Positions 18,502-26,940 of a stretch of DNA of 64,000 nucleotides are shown here, piece after piece. The position numbers and the translations under genes are program-made. Positions within the stretch are counted from its first letter, which is position 1. Every line of letters starts with the position of its first letter. A model generated the notes under the pieces. It had not been told where the DNA came from, made no database searches, and saw only the letters and a list, made by a program, of their open reading frames with translations. The DNA comes from Methylotenera sp. (lineage in GTDB: Bacteria > Pseudomonadota > Gammaproteobacteria > Burkholderiales > Methylophilaceae), in the NCBI GenBank assembly GCA_021732365.1, contig JAKFVD010000016.1, positions 52,959 through 116,958 of the forward strand, read 5' to 3'.

Positions 18502-20570
18502 TAATCTCTTACCCATGCGTTGTTGAGTTGCGATTCCGTATGCGCTACTTCAGTGCATGGCAACACAGGCTTACCAGCTATACGGCGCGTGCAAACTATT
18601 AGCATATCCATCATCACAATCCATAACATTGCCACAAAAAATAAGGTTAAGTAGGCATCTAAATGTTGGTTAAAAATAAGCTGTGGCGCAACAGCGGCTT
18701 TCTCTGGCGGCAATAATCCAGCAGCTAGTTTTGTGCTTAAATCATTGGCGGCGGCAAAAAAACCCACCCTAACATCGTCACTGAATACTTTAAGGTAAGC
18801 CGCTGTCGTGGTAATAGTAACCAGCCAAGCCAGTGGCAAACCTGTTACCCAAGCGTATTTGAGCTTGCCGTTTTTAACCAAAATACCGGTTGCCACACAC
18901 AGCGCAATGGCGGCTAGCATTTGATTGGCAATACCAAATAAGGGCCACAAAATATTCACGCCACCGTTAGGGTCTATCACGCCGATATATAAAAAGTAGC
19001 CCCAGCCCGCCACCACAATACTGCTGGTGAATAAGACAGATGGCATGTAAGAAGTTTCACCTAGTTTTTTATTAAAGTTGCCCAACATATCTTGCAGCAT
19101 AAAGCGGCCAACGCGGGTGCCTGCGTCCAATGTAGTCAAGATAAAAATCGCTTCAAACATAATGGCAAAGTGGTACCACAGTGCCAATAAACCTTTGCCA
19201 AATGCGTTGCCAAAAATGCTGGCCATACCCACCGCCAAGCTAGGTGCGCCGCCTGTGCGGGCAAATAGGCTACTCTCGCCCATATCTTTTGCTAGCTGAC
19301 TCATTTGCTCTACCGATACCGCAAAACCCCAGCTATTAATTTTGGCGACGGCATCAATAGCCTCTTTGCCTACCACGCCTGCTGGGCTATTAATCGCAAA
19401 AAACACGCCAGGCTCTAATACTGTTGCAGCAATCATGGCCATAATCGCTACAAAACTTTCCAGCAACATCGCGCCATAGCCAATCATGCGGATATCACGC
19501 TCATTGGCTAAAAGCTTGGGTGTTGTACCCGATGCAATCAGCGCATGAAAGCCAGAAATCGCTCCGCAAGCAATGGTGATAAATACAAAGGGAAACAACT
19601 TGCCGCCAAAAATGGGACCTGTGCCATCGGTAAATTGCGTAATTGCAGGCATAAGGATATCGGGTCGCAAAATGACAATAGCAACCGCCAATAAAATCAC
19701 CGTACCTAGCTTCATATAGGTCGATAGATAATCGCGCGGCGCAAGCAGTAGCCACACAGGCAATACGGCGGCGGCAAAGCCATACACAATAATGGCAAAC
19801 GCTAAGGGCAAGCCATCATGATCAAAATACACACGCAAGGTTTCGTTGTGGTCTATCCAGCCACCAGCAAATACACTCAGCAGCAGCAAAATAACGCCAA
19901 TGGCGGATGCTTCCATCACGCGGCCTGGGCGAATATGGCGCATATAAAGGCCGATTAGCATGGCAATCGGTATGGTTGCCGCCACGGTGGATGTTGCCCA
20001 CGGGCTGTGTTTCATGGCGTTTACCACCACCAAACCTAGCACAGCAATTAAGATAATCATAATTAAAAACGTACCGATGAGCGCGGCTGTTCCGCCAATG
20101 ACACCGATTTCATCGCGCGCCATCTGGCCTAAACTGCGGCCATTTCTTCTGGTAGAGAAAAACAGCGTCACCATATCTTGTACCGCACCGCCTAAAACGG
20201 CACCGATTAATATCCATAAAGTGCCGGGTAAATAGCCGAATTGCGCAGCAAGCGTTGGGCCTACTAAAGGGCCTGGTCCTGCGATTGCAGCAAAATGATG
20301 TCCAAACACCACCCATTTATTAGTGGGCATAAAATCACGACCATTGTCTAACCGCTCAGCTGGCGTGGCGCGTGTTTCGTCTATCGCCAATACTTTGGCC
20401 GCAATCCAAGCCGCATAAAAACGATAGGCGATGGCATAAATACACACCGCCGCTGTGATTAACCATAAAGCATTAATGCTTTCGCCGCGATTCAATGCAA
20501 TGGTACTCAAGGCAAATGTGCCTAATAAACCAACTAAAATCCAGAGGATGAATTTGATGTTTTTATGCAT
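18501..20570 (-). CDS. cstA: CstA-family carbon starvation transporter
   Basis: This 689-residue inner-membrane protein with about 16-18 hydrophobic segments belongs to the CstA/BtsT family, whose enteric members import pyruvate and have been linked to peptide uptake. Conserved blocks are VFGHHFAAIAGPGPLVGPTLAAQFGYLPG (residues about 89-117), GGAVQDMVTLFFSTRRNGRS, and FHALIASGTTPKLL. The length matches E. coli CstA. It is the first gene of a coupled cstA-ybdD-TIGR03643 unit. No two-component sensor of the BtsSR type is nearby. Confidence 0.93.
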   Translation of the reverse strand: MHKNIKFILWILVGLLGTFALSTIALNRGESINALWLITAAVCIYAIAYRFYAAWIAAKVLAIDETRATPAERLDNGRDFMPTNKWVVFGHHFAAIAGPGPLVGPTLAAQFGYLPGTLWILIGAVLGGAVQDMVTLFFSTRRNGRSLGQMARDEIGVIGGTAALIGTFLIMIILIAVLGLVVVNAMKHSPWATSTVAATIPIAMLIGLYMRHIRPGRVMEASAIGVILLLLSVFAGGWIDHNETLRVYFDHDGLPLAFAIIVYGFAAAVLPVWLLLAPRDYLSTYMKLGTVILLAVAIVILRPDILMPAITQFTDGTGPIFGGKLFPFVFITIACGAISGFHALIASGTTPKLLANERDIRMIGYGAMLLESFVAIMAMIAATVLEPGVFFAINSPAGVVGKEAIDAVAKINSWGFAVSVEQMSQLAKDMGESSLFARTGGAPSLAVGMASIFGNAFGKGLLALWYHFAIMFEAIFILTTLDAGTRVGRFMLQDMLGNFNKKLGETSYMPSVLFTSSIVVAGWGYFLYIGVIDPNGGVNILWPLFGIANQMLAAIALCVATGILVKNGKLKYAWVTGLPLAWLVTITTTAAYLKVFSDDVRVGFFAAANDLSTKLAAGLLPPEKAAVAPQLIFNQHLDAYLTLFFVAMLWIVMMDMLIVCTRRIAGKPVLPCTEVAHTESQLNNAWVRD

Positions 20571-20720
20571 GATTATTTCTGATGAATAATTGACCGAAAA
20601 TAAATATTCAGTACTTTAACTAGTATAAATCACATACGCTGCATGAACCTAGTGCGGCAATCAAACTCCATATCTATGCTGCTAATGCTACACTAGCTCA
20701 TCATTTTAAACAGAAATCCC

Positions 20721-22529
20721 ATGCAAACTGCCGCTCAAAATCCACCTAATAACAATTCTTCTAAAAAGCTATCGCCACTAGCCAATTTAATTCCTTTTTT
20801 AAAACCCTATCGCGCGCGGGTTTTACTGGCGTTTGTTTTGCTGTGTTTGGGTTCGGCTACCTTATTATTAGTGCCACTAGCTTTTCGCGATTTAATTGAT
20901 TTTGGTTTTATTAGCGATACAAGTGCAGCAAACCCCAGTCATGGCCTGTTAGCGAATTTAAGCCTTAACGGGCATTTTCTGGTGATGTTTGCGCTGGCGG
21001 CTTTTTGGGCGCTAATGATTGCGCTGCGTTACTACAATATTTCGTGGGTGGGTGAGCGCGTGACGGCCGACTTACGTAGCGCCGTATATGCGCGCGTGAT
21101 GACGCAAAGCCCCCAGTTTTTTGAAACCACGCAAACAGGCGAAGTATTATCACGCTTGACTGGCGACACCACTTTGATTCAAACCGTGGTCGGCAGTTCT
21201 ATTTCAATGGGGCTGCGTAGCGCGTTTCAATTTATCGGTGGCATGGTGATGCTGGCGGTAACCAACCTTTATTTGTTCTCACTTAATATCGGCTTAATGC
21301 TATTGCTGATTTTGCCCATCATCATGATTGGCCGAAAAGTCAAAAAACTATCACGCGAATCGCAAGACCGCATTGCGGATAGCAGCGCCATGGCGGGCGA
21401 AATATTGAATGCCATGCCTACCGTGCAATCGTACACGCAAGAGCAAGCAGAGATTCTACGTTTTAAAACCAGCGCCGATATCAGCTTTAACACCGCCTTA
21501 AAGCGTGTCAAGGTTCGCTCTGCGTTGACCATCTTGATGGTGACCGCCGTATTGGGCACCATTATTTTTGTATTATGGATTGGCGCAAGGCAGGTGAATG
21601 CGGGCGAAATGACAGGCGGCGAGCTGGCTTCATTTGTATTGTATGCACTGATGGTGGCTGGTGCGGTAGGCACCATGGCAGAAGTATGGGGTGAAGTGAT
21701 GCGCGCAGCAGGCGCCACTGAGCGGCTACTAGAACTACTGCATTCTGACGTAGCGATTAAAGAGTCCGCAACAGCGCAACAATTAGCAAACCCAACTCAG
21801 GCCAGCATTTTATTCAAAGATGTGGTGTTTCACTATCCATCTAGGCCACAAATTGCCGCCTTAGATGGCATTAATCTTGAGATTGCCGCAGGCGAAACTA
21901 TTGCCTTGGTTGGCCCATCTGGGGCTGGCAAAACCACTTTGTTTCAATGCTTGCTGCGCTTTTACGAAATTAACTCTGGCAAAATTACTGTTAATGGACA
22001 AGCGATTGACGCATTAAGCTTAAAAAGCTTACGCGATAGCATCGCAATCGTCCCGCAAGATGCGGTGATTTTTTCAGCCAACGCGCTTGAGAATATTCGC
22101 TATGGCAAACCCAGCGCCAGTGATGATGAAGTACTAGCCGCCGCCAAAGCGGCCCAAGTGGATGAATTTATTCAAAAAATGCCAGAAGGCTACCAAACCT
22201 TTTTAGGTGAGCGTGGCACACGGCTTTCAGGCGGTCAGCGCCAACGCATCGCCATTGCGCGCGCCATGCTAAAAGATGCGCCTATTCTGTTATTGGATGA
22301 AGCAACAAGTGCGCTGGATGCGGAAAGCGAAATATTGGTGCAACAAGGCCTAAACGCAGCTATGCAAGGCCGCACCACTTTAATGATTGCACACCGTTTA
22401 AGCACGGTTCAAAAAGCTAACCGCATTATCGTGCTGGAAAATGGCCATATTGTTGAAATTGGAAGCCCTGCACAACTGCGTGAACAAGGCGGTTTATATG
22501 CAAGGTTGGCGCAATTACAGTTGGCCTAA
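20721..22529 (+). CDS. MsbA-type ABC exporter (fused membrane and ATPase domains)
   Basis: A 602-residue half-transporter with an N-terminal six-helix membrane domain (about 25-330) and a C-terminal ATPase (about 355-600). The ATPase shows Walker A GPSGAGKTTLFQ, the Q-loop, signature LSGGQRQRIAIARA, Walker B ILLLDEATSALD and the H-loop IAHRLST. It should act as a homodimer exporting lipid or drugs; the closest groups are MsbA and BmrA-like exporters. The substrate is not predictable. It stands alone, divergent from cstA across 150 bases. Confidence 0.92.
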   Translation: MQTAAQNPPNNNSSKKLSPLANLIPFLKPYRARVLLAFVLLCLGSATLLLVPLAFRDLIDFGFISDTSAANPSHGLLANLSLNGHFLVMFALAAFWALMIALRYYNISWVGERVTADLRSAVYARVMTQSPQFFETTQTGEVLSRLTGDTTLIQTVVGSSISMGLRSAFQFIGGMVMLAVTNLYLFSLNIGLMLLLILPIIMIGRKVKKLSRESQDRIADSSAMAGEILNAMPTVQSYTQEQAEILRFKTSADISFNTALKRVKVRSALTILMVTAVLGTIIFVLWIGARQVNAGEMTGGELASFVLYALMVAGAVGTMAEVWGEVMRAAGATERLLELLHSDVAIKESATAQQLANPTQASILFKDVVFHYPSRPQIAALDGINLEIAAGETIALVGPSGAGKTTLFQCLLRFYEINSGKITVNGQAIDALSLKSLRDSIAIVPQDAVIFSANALENIRYGKPSASDDEVLAAAKAAQVDEFIQKMPEGYQTFLGERGTRLSGGQRQRIAIARAMLKDAPILLLDEATSALDAESEILVQQGLNAAMQGRTTLMIAHRLSTVQKANRIIVLENGHIVEIGSPAQLREQGGLYARLAQLQLA

Positions 22530-22649
22530 ATATCAGCGATAGTATCTTCAAAACCGACTTACCTTAGCGAATTAAGTACACTTAATTTAAAAGCATTTAA
22601 ATTTAAAGACTTTTGAATGATTAACTTTCTAGTCAGGTTTAATTATCCA

Positions 22650-22716
22650 GATGTGATTAGTCCGGTGTAGTTAGATTGGTGCAGTTAGCTCGGTGCATTT
22701 GCACCTTATTTGTGCG
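22650..22716 (+). promoter_or_regulatory. 14-base tandem repeat ending in an NtrC-like dyad
   Basis: Four head-to-tail 14-base units start at 22650, 22664, 22678 and 22692; the last three begin GGTGTA, GGTGCA and GGTGCA. The final unit is the palindrome GGTGCATTTGCACC. It runs into TGCAC-N7-GTGCG (22700-22716), which matches 9 of 10 arm positions of the NtrC site TGCAC-N7-GTGCA. The element ends about 85 bases before a sigma-54 promoter, a normal enhancer distance. Confidence 0.55.
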
Positions 22717-22800
22717 CGCATTACACATTTCTTGTAAACTTCAAAATAGCCATTTTTTAAATAAATTAATACAATCATATACTTAAATTAAAAAAACTAA

Positions 22801-22817
22801 GTGGCACAGCATTTGCT
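22801..22817 (+). promoter_or_regulatory. Candidate sigma-54 promoter of nasT
   Basis: TGGCAC at 22802-22807 and TTGCT at 22813-22817, with GG (22803-22804) and GC (22815-22816) 12 bases apart, is a near-consensus RpoN site. The predicted transcript start near 22828 falls almost on the nasT start codon, so either the mRNA is nearly leaderless or translation starts a few codons later. Confidence 0.55.
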
Positions 22818-22829
22818 AACAGTTTGACT

Positions 22830-23408
22830 GTGCTGAAAGTGATGATTATTGATAATGATTTAAAACGCATCAAGCCGCTTAAGCAATCACTGATTGATAA
22901 CGGGTTTGAAGTGGTTGCACATCTGGAAAATACGGTGAATTTAGAAGCCAAATGCTGTGAGATAAAACCAGATATTGTGATTATTGATACTGAATCACCA
23001 AGTCGCGACACATTAGAGAATATCTGTGTGATGAGCATGAATGATTCGCGACCCGTTGTGATGTTTACGCACGATGGCGATAAAGAGAAAATTAAAATCG
23101 CTACACAAGCAGGTGTCAGCGCTTATGTAGTGGGTGATATTCCTAGTGAAAGGCTAATACCTGTGATAGATGCTGCGATAGCAAGATTTGAAGAGTTCAA
23201 CCATTTACGTGCTGAACTCAATATGGCAAATCTTAAGTTAGATGAGCGCAAAGTAATTGAGCGTGCAAAAGGCTTAATGATGCGTCAACGCCAGATTGAC
23301 GAAGAGGAAGCGTATACCTTATTGCGCAATATGGCGATGAAAAAGAATATGAAATTGGCCGATTTATCGCATCAACTAATCGAAGCGGCAAAAATGCTGA
23401 TTGTTTAA
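22830..23408 (+). CDS. nasT: NasT-type ANTAR response regulator / antiterminator
   Basis: A protein of about 192 residues with an N-terminal receiver-like domain (VMIIDND, the phosphoacceptor region IVIIDTESPS, then MFTHDG) and a C-terminal ANTAR RNA-binding domain (about 130-190: LKLDERKVIERAKGLMM, then EEEAYTLLRNMAM). In characterised systems NasT binds a double-hairpin leader and prevents termination, so nitrate genes are expressed. Exactly such a leader lies just downstream. The start is uncertain: GTG 22830 preserves the first receiver strand, TTG 22824 is also possible, and neither has a clear ribosome-binding site. The usual partner NasS is not adjacent. Confidence 0.88.
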   Translation: MLKVMIIDNDLKRIKPLKQSLIDNGFEVVAHLENTVNLEAKCCEIKPDIVIIDTESPSRDTLENICVMSMNDSRPVVMFTHDGDKEKIKIATQAGVSAYVVGDIPSERLIPVIDAAIARFEEFNHLRAELNMANLKLDERKVIERAKGLMMRQRQIDEEEAYTLLRNMAMKKNMKLADLSHQLIEAAKMLIV

Positions 23409-23457
23409 GCGAATGATTTAATTTCGCGGATTATTGAAGTTAATTGAGTAGTAAAGC

Positions 23458-23514
23458 TTGCATCCCAATGGAGGGCATGCGAGATTGTTAAAAAATATGC
23501 CAAAGATGGCGTAT
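23458..23514 (+). promoter_or_regulatory. ANTAR-target double hairpin in the nrt leader
   Basis: Hairpin P1 pairs GCATCCC (23460-23466) with GGG and ATGC (473-475 and 477-480), with one bulged C, around the hexaloop AATGGA (23467-23472). Hairpin P2 pairs ATATGCC (23495-23501) with GGCGTAT (23508-23514) around the hexaloop AAAGAT (23502-23507). Both loops have A at position 1 and G at position 4, the signature of ANTAR-responsive leaders. An intrinsic terminator follows 21 bases later. Confidence 0.85.
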
Positions 23515-23535
23515 ACATAAATTGTAATTAAAGAC

Positions 23536-23586
23536 AAAGGCGTCTTAGTAATGAGGATAACTCCTCGTTGTTAAGGCGCTTTTTTT
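23536..23586 (+). terminator. Leader terminator upstream of nrtA (attenuator)
   Basis: A hairpin of about 20 pairs joins 23538-23557 to 23562-23581 around the loop TAAC, with no mismatch once G-U pairs are allowed, and a T7 tract follows at 23580-23586. It lies between the ANTAR hairpins and nrtA, so readthrough should depend on NasT. Confidence 0.85.
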
Positions 23587-23671
23587 ATGCGTAAGATTTT
23601 TGTAGATACACACTTTTGTAAATAGCAATTTTGTCAGTAAAAACTTAACACTTTGAGTTAAAGGAAAAAAT

Positions 23672-24982
23672 ATGCAAGACCAAGATAAAACCAACACCAT
23701 CGACTCAGTCAGCAGCACGATTGATACGAGTAGCTCAGTAGACGCCAGTCGCCGTCAGTTTTTTAAACAAAGTATCGCAGGTGCGTTTGGCGCAGCTGCG
23801 GCACTGAATATCATGCCAGCGGGGATTAAAAATATGGCTTATGCAGCAGGGTCTGATGCGCCAGAAATCACAGAAGTGAAAATCGGTTTTATTCCATTGA
23901 CCGATTGCGCACCGATTGTGGTGGCAGCCGAAATGGGCTTTGACAAAAAATACGGTATTAAAATTATCCCAGCTAAACAAGCCTCTTGGGCAGCAGTGCG
24001 TGATAAAACCATGAACGGTGAATTGCATGCATCACATGTGCTATACGGCCTAATTTACGGCGTACAAATGGGCATTGGCGGTCAGCAAAAAGACATGAAA
24101 GTGTTGATGAACCTAGACCATAACGGTCAGGCGATTACACTTTCTTCCGCATTAAAAGACAAAGGCGTTAAAGATGGCAAATCGCTTAAACGCGTGATGG
24201 CTAATGAAAATCGCGATTTTACTTTTGCAAACACTTTCCCCACTGGCACACATGCGATGTGGCTTAACTACTGGTTAGCTGCTAACGGCATTAACCCTGT
24301 AAGCGATATTAAATCGATTGTTGTGCCGCCGCCGCAAATGGTTGCCAATATGCGTATTGGCAATATGGATGGCTATTGTGTTGGCGAACCATGGGGTGCA
24401 CGTGCAATTGCCGATAAAGTAGGCTTTACGGTGACGACTACACAAGATATTTGGCAGGATCACCCAGAAAAAGTATTAGGTACAACTGCTGAGTTCGTTG
24501 AAAAAAATCCAAATACTGCACGCGCCATGATTGCCGCTATTTTAGATGCTTGTAAGTATATCGATGCGATTGAAAACCGCGCAAAAGTAGCCAAACTTAT
24601 CTCAGCTAAAGCGTATGTGAATACATCAGAAGATGTGATTGCTGGCCGTTTTGTAGGTGACTACGACAATGGTAATGGCAAAAAATGGAAAGATCCGAAT
24701 TACATGAAATTCTATCAAGATGGTTACGTGAATTTCCCATACCTATCTGACGGTATGTGGTTCTTAACGCAGCATAAACGCTGGGGTCTATTAAAAGCGG
24801 ATCCTGACTACTTGGCAATAGCCAACAAAGTCAACGATATCAAGCTGTATACAGAAGCGGCAAGCTTAACCGGTACCAGCATTCCTAAGAGCCAAATGCG
24901 TTCCAGCAAATTAATGGACGGCGTGGTGTGGGATGGCTCTAACCCCGCCGCTTACGCCGCCAGCTTTAAAGTAAAAGCTTAG
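23672..24982 (+). CDS. nrtA: Nitrate ABC transporter, substrate-binding protein
   Basis: This 436-residue periplasmic binding protein of the NrtA/CmpA/NasF family captures nitrate or nitrite for the NrtBD importer. A twin-arginine signal is clear: SRRQFFK near residues 28-34 followed by IAGAFGAAAALNIMPAG. The mature domain starts EVKIGFIPLTDCAPIVVAAEMGFDKKYG and includes GYCVGEPWGARAI, both family hallmarks. The Tat signal makes a cytosolic NasS-type sensor role unlikely. AAAGGA lies seven bases before the ATG. First gene after the attenuator. Confidence 0.94.
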   Translation: MQDQDKTNTIDSVSSTIDTSSSVDASRRQFFKQSIAGAFGAAAALNIMPAGIKNMAYAAGSDAPEITEVKIGFIPLTDCAPIVVAAEMGFDKKYGIKIIPAKQASWAAVRDKTMNGELHASHVLYGLIYGVQMGIGGQQKDMKVLMNLDHNGQAITLSSALKDKGVKDGKSLKRVMANENRDFTFANTFPTGTHAMWLNYWLAANGINPVSDIKSIVVPPPQMVANMRIGNMDGYCVGEPWGARAIADKVGFTVTTTQDIWQDHPEKVLGTTAEFVEKNPNTARAMIAAILDACKYIDAIENRAKVAKLISAKAYVNTSEDVIAGRFVGDYDNGNGKKWKDPNYMKFYQDGYVNFPYLSDGMWFLTQHKRWGLLKADPDYLAIANKVNDIKLYTEAASLTGTSIPKSQMRSSKLMDGVVWDGSNPAAYAASFKVKA

Positions 24983-25054
24983 CCAATATTGAGATTAACT
25001 ATTTAAAGCATACGTCATTTGAATCAAGCATGACGTATGTAAAAGGAGTTCACC

Positions 25055-26014
25055 ATGAGCGCAATCAGTATCAATAAAGAGCACTTAAAACTGATATTAG
25101 AAGATGCAAAAACCAGTTCCGAAAGCATAGTCAAAGAAACCGTGCTTGCGGCTAACGAAGACAATACACATATGCAAATGATCGTTGAAAAAGCTGCTGA
25201 AAAAACACAGAAGTCTGCAAAGTCGCAACCCAGCGCCATGCAGATAAAAATCACTGATTTTTTTAAAGCCGTTATACCGCCTGTCTTTGGCATTTTAATG
25301 TTCTTAGGCATTTGGACTTTGCTTTCGCACCAGCAACCGATTTTGCCAGGACCAATCAGCACATGGCATTCTGCCGTTGAGTTGTTTTCACACCCTTTTC
25401 ATCAAAATAGTTTAGATGACCAAGGTATTGGCTGGAATATTCTTTCATCACTACAACGGGTTGCATTTGGCTTTGGCTTGGCGGCGCTGGTCGGTATTCC
25501 GCTGGGATTTATGATTGGCCGCTATGAGTTTATGTCTAGCATGACAGCGCCAGTGATTAGCATTTTGCGCCCAGTGTCGCCTTTGGCTTGGTTACCTTTG
25601 GGCTTGCTGGTGATGGGTGCGGCTGGCCCTGCAGCAATCTGGGTTATTTTTATATCCAGCATTTGGCCAATGGTGATTAACACCGCAGTTGGTGTGAGCA
25701 AAGTGCCACAAGATTATATGAACGTGGCCAAAGTGCTGAATTTAAGCGAATGGAAAATCATCACTAAAATTTCATTCCCTTATGTGTTGCCTTACATGAT
25801 GACAGGCGTGCGCTTATCGATTGGTATTGCGTGGTTGGTGATTGTAGCGGCAGAAATGTTAAACGGCGGCGCAGGTATTGGTTTTTGGCTATGGGATGAG
25901 TACAACGCTTCCAATTACGAGCACATTATTATCGCTATTTTTGTGGTTGGTATTATCGGTTTATTGCTAGAACTTGGCTTATCCATGCTGGCTAAACGTT
26001 TTGCCTACGAATAA
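25055..26014 (+). CDS. nrtB: Nitrate ABC transporter, permease
   Basis: A 319-residue BPD-type inner-membrane permease with about six membrane segments. The EAA loop is visible near residues 225-245 (LNLSEWKIITKISFPYVLP), followed by GVRLSIGIAWLVIVAAEML. The first 70 residues are an unusually long, charged, probably cytosolic extension (KAAEKTQKSAKSQ) before the first helix. AAAAGGAGTTCACC gives a strong ribosome-binding site. It lies between nrtA and nrtD in the expected order. Confidence 0.93.
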   Translation: MSAISINKEHLKLILEDAKTSSESIVKETVLAANEDNTHMQMIVEKAAEKTQKSAKSQPSAMQIKITDFFKAVIPPVFGILMFLGIWTLLSHQQPILPGPISTWHSAVELFSHPFHQNSLDDQGIGWNILSSLQRVAFGFGLAALVGIPLGFMIGRYEFMSSMTAPVISILRPVSPLAWLPLGLLVMGAAGPAAIWVIFISSIWPMVINTAVGVSKVPQDYMNVAKVLNLSEWKIITKISFPYVLPYMMTGVRLSIGIAWLVIVAAEMLNGGAGIGFWLWDEYNASNYEHIIIAIFVVGIIGLLLELGLSMLAKRFAYE

Positions 26015-26042
26015 CTTTCATTAGCGAATAAGGATAAATCAA

Positions 26043-26891
26043 ATGAACCCCATTTTAAATGAAGCTACAACGCCAGCTTTGAGCAATAACACAGCAAAAG
26101 TAACCGAACGTTATGTCCATATTGAAGATGTTGGTATGCAGTTTGTCACCAAAAAAGGCACTTTTGAAGCGCTTAAAAACATTAACTTAAGTATCACACA
26201 AGGTGAGTTTGTATCGATTATTGGTCACTCAGGCTGCGGCAAATCAACAGTACTTAATTTGATTGCAGGCTTATTGCAACCCACTACCGGCAACTTATTT
26301 TGTGCAGGGCGCGAAATCGCAGCGCCTGGCCCTGAACGTGCAGTGGTGTTTCAAAATCACTCTTTATTGCCATGGTTAAGCTGCTATGAAAATGTGTATT
26401 TGGCTGTAGAGCGTGTGTTTGGTAGCGAATCAAAAGTGCAGCAAGAAGCGCGCGCTTATGCAGCACTAGAACTGGTCGGCTTAAGCCATGCGGTTGAAAA
26501 ACGTCCTAATGAAATTTCTGGCGGTATGAAACAACGCGTAGGCATTGCCAGAGCATTAGCAATGGAACCTAAAGTGTTGTTACTAGATGAGCCGTTTGGT
26601 GCACTGGACGCATTAACCCGTGCAGGCTTGCAAGACGAGTTGATGCGCATTATGCAAAAATCGGGCGCAACCGCTGTGATGGTGACGCACGATGTGGATG
26701 AAGCCGTGTTGCTATCAGACAAAATCGTGATGATGACTAATGGCCCCAGTGCTGGCATCGGTGAGATTTTAGAGGTCGATTTGCCTTATCCACGCAAACG
26801 CTTAGAGCTTGCCGAAAATGTGCAATACAACCACCTGCGCTCTGAAGTATTGAAATTCTTATATGAACGTCATGCTAAAAAAGTCGCTTAA
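26043..26891 (+). CDS. nrtD: Nitrate ABC transporter, ATP-binding protein
   Basis: A 282-residue ATPase with Walker A IGHSGCGKST, Q-loop FQNHSLLPW, signature ISGGMKQRVGIARAL, Walker B VLLLDEPFGALD and H-loop VTHDVDEAV. It lacks the NrtA-like C-terminal domain of cyanobacterial NrtC, so it matches NrtD and probably works as a homodimer. YPRKRLEL near the end is typical of the nitrate/taurine ATPase branch. It follows nrtB by 28 bases. Confidence 0.93.
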   Translation: MNPILNEATTPALSNNTAKVTERYVHIEDVGMQFVTKKGTFEALKNINLSITQGEFVSIIGHSGCGKSTVLNLIAGLLQPTTGNLFCAGREIAAPGPERAVVFQNHSLLPWLSCYENVYLAVERVFGSESKVQQEARAYAALELVGLSHAVEKRPNEISGGMKQRVGIARALAMEPKVLLLDEPFGALDALTRAGLQDELMRIMQKSGATAVMVTHDVDEAVLLSDKIVMMTNGPSAGIGEILEVDLPYPRKRLELAENVQYNHLRSEVLKFLYERHAKKVA

Positions 26892-26940
26892 CACAAAAAG
26901 TTAACCCATTTTTTAATCCATTTTTACAGAGAAAACCACG

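Noticed and set aside
22650..22705. tRNA-like segment with GTTAGCTCGGT
   Set aside because: No acceptor stem, anticodon loop or T-arm can be folded; the resemblance comes from the 14-base repeats.
23355..23371. Sigma-54-like site TTGGCC-N6-TCGCA at the end of nasT, in the right place to start the nrt leader
   Set aside because: GG-GC spacing is right, but both boxes deviate from consensus and the bases are constrained by the ANTAR coding sequence; readthrough from the nasT promoter explains the leader as well.
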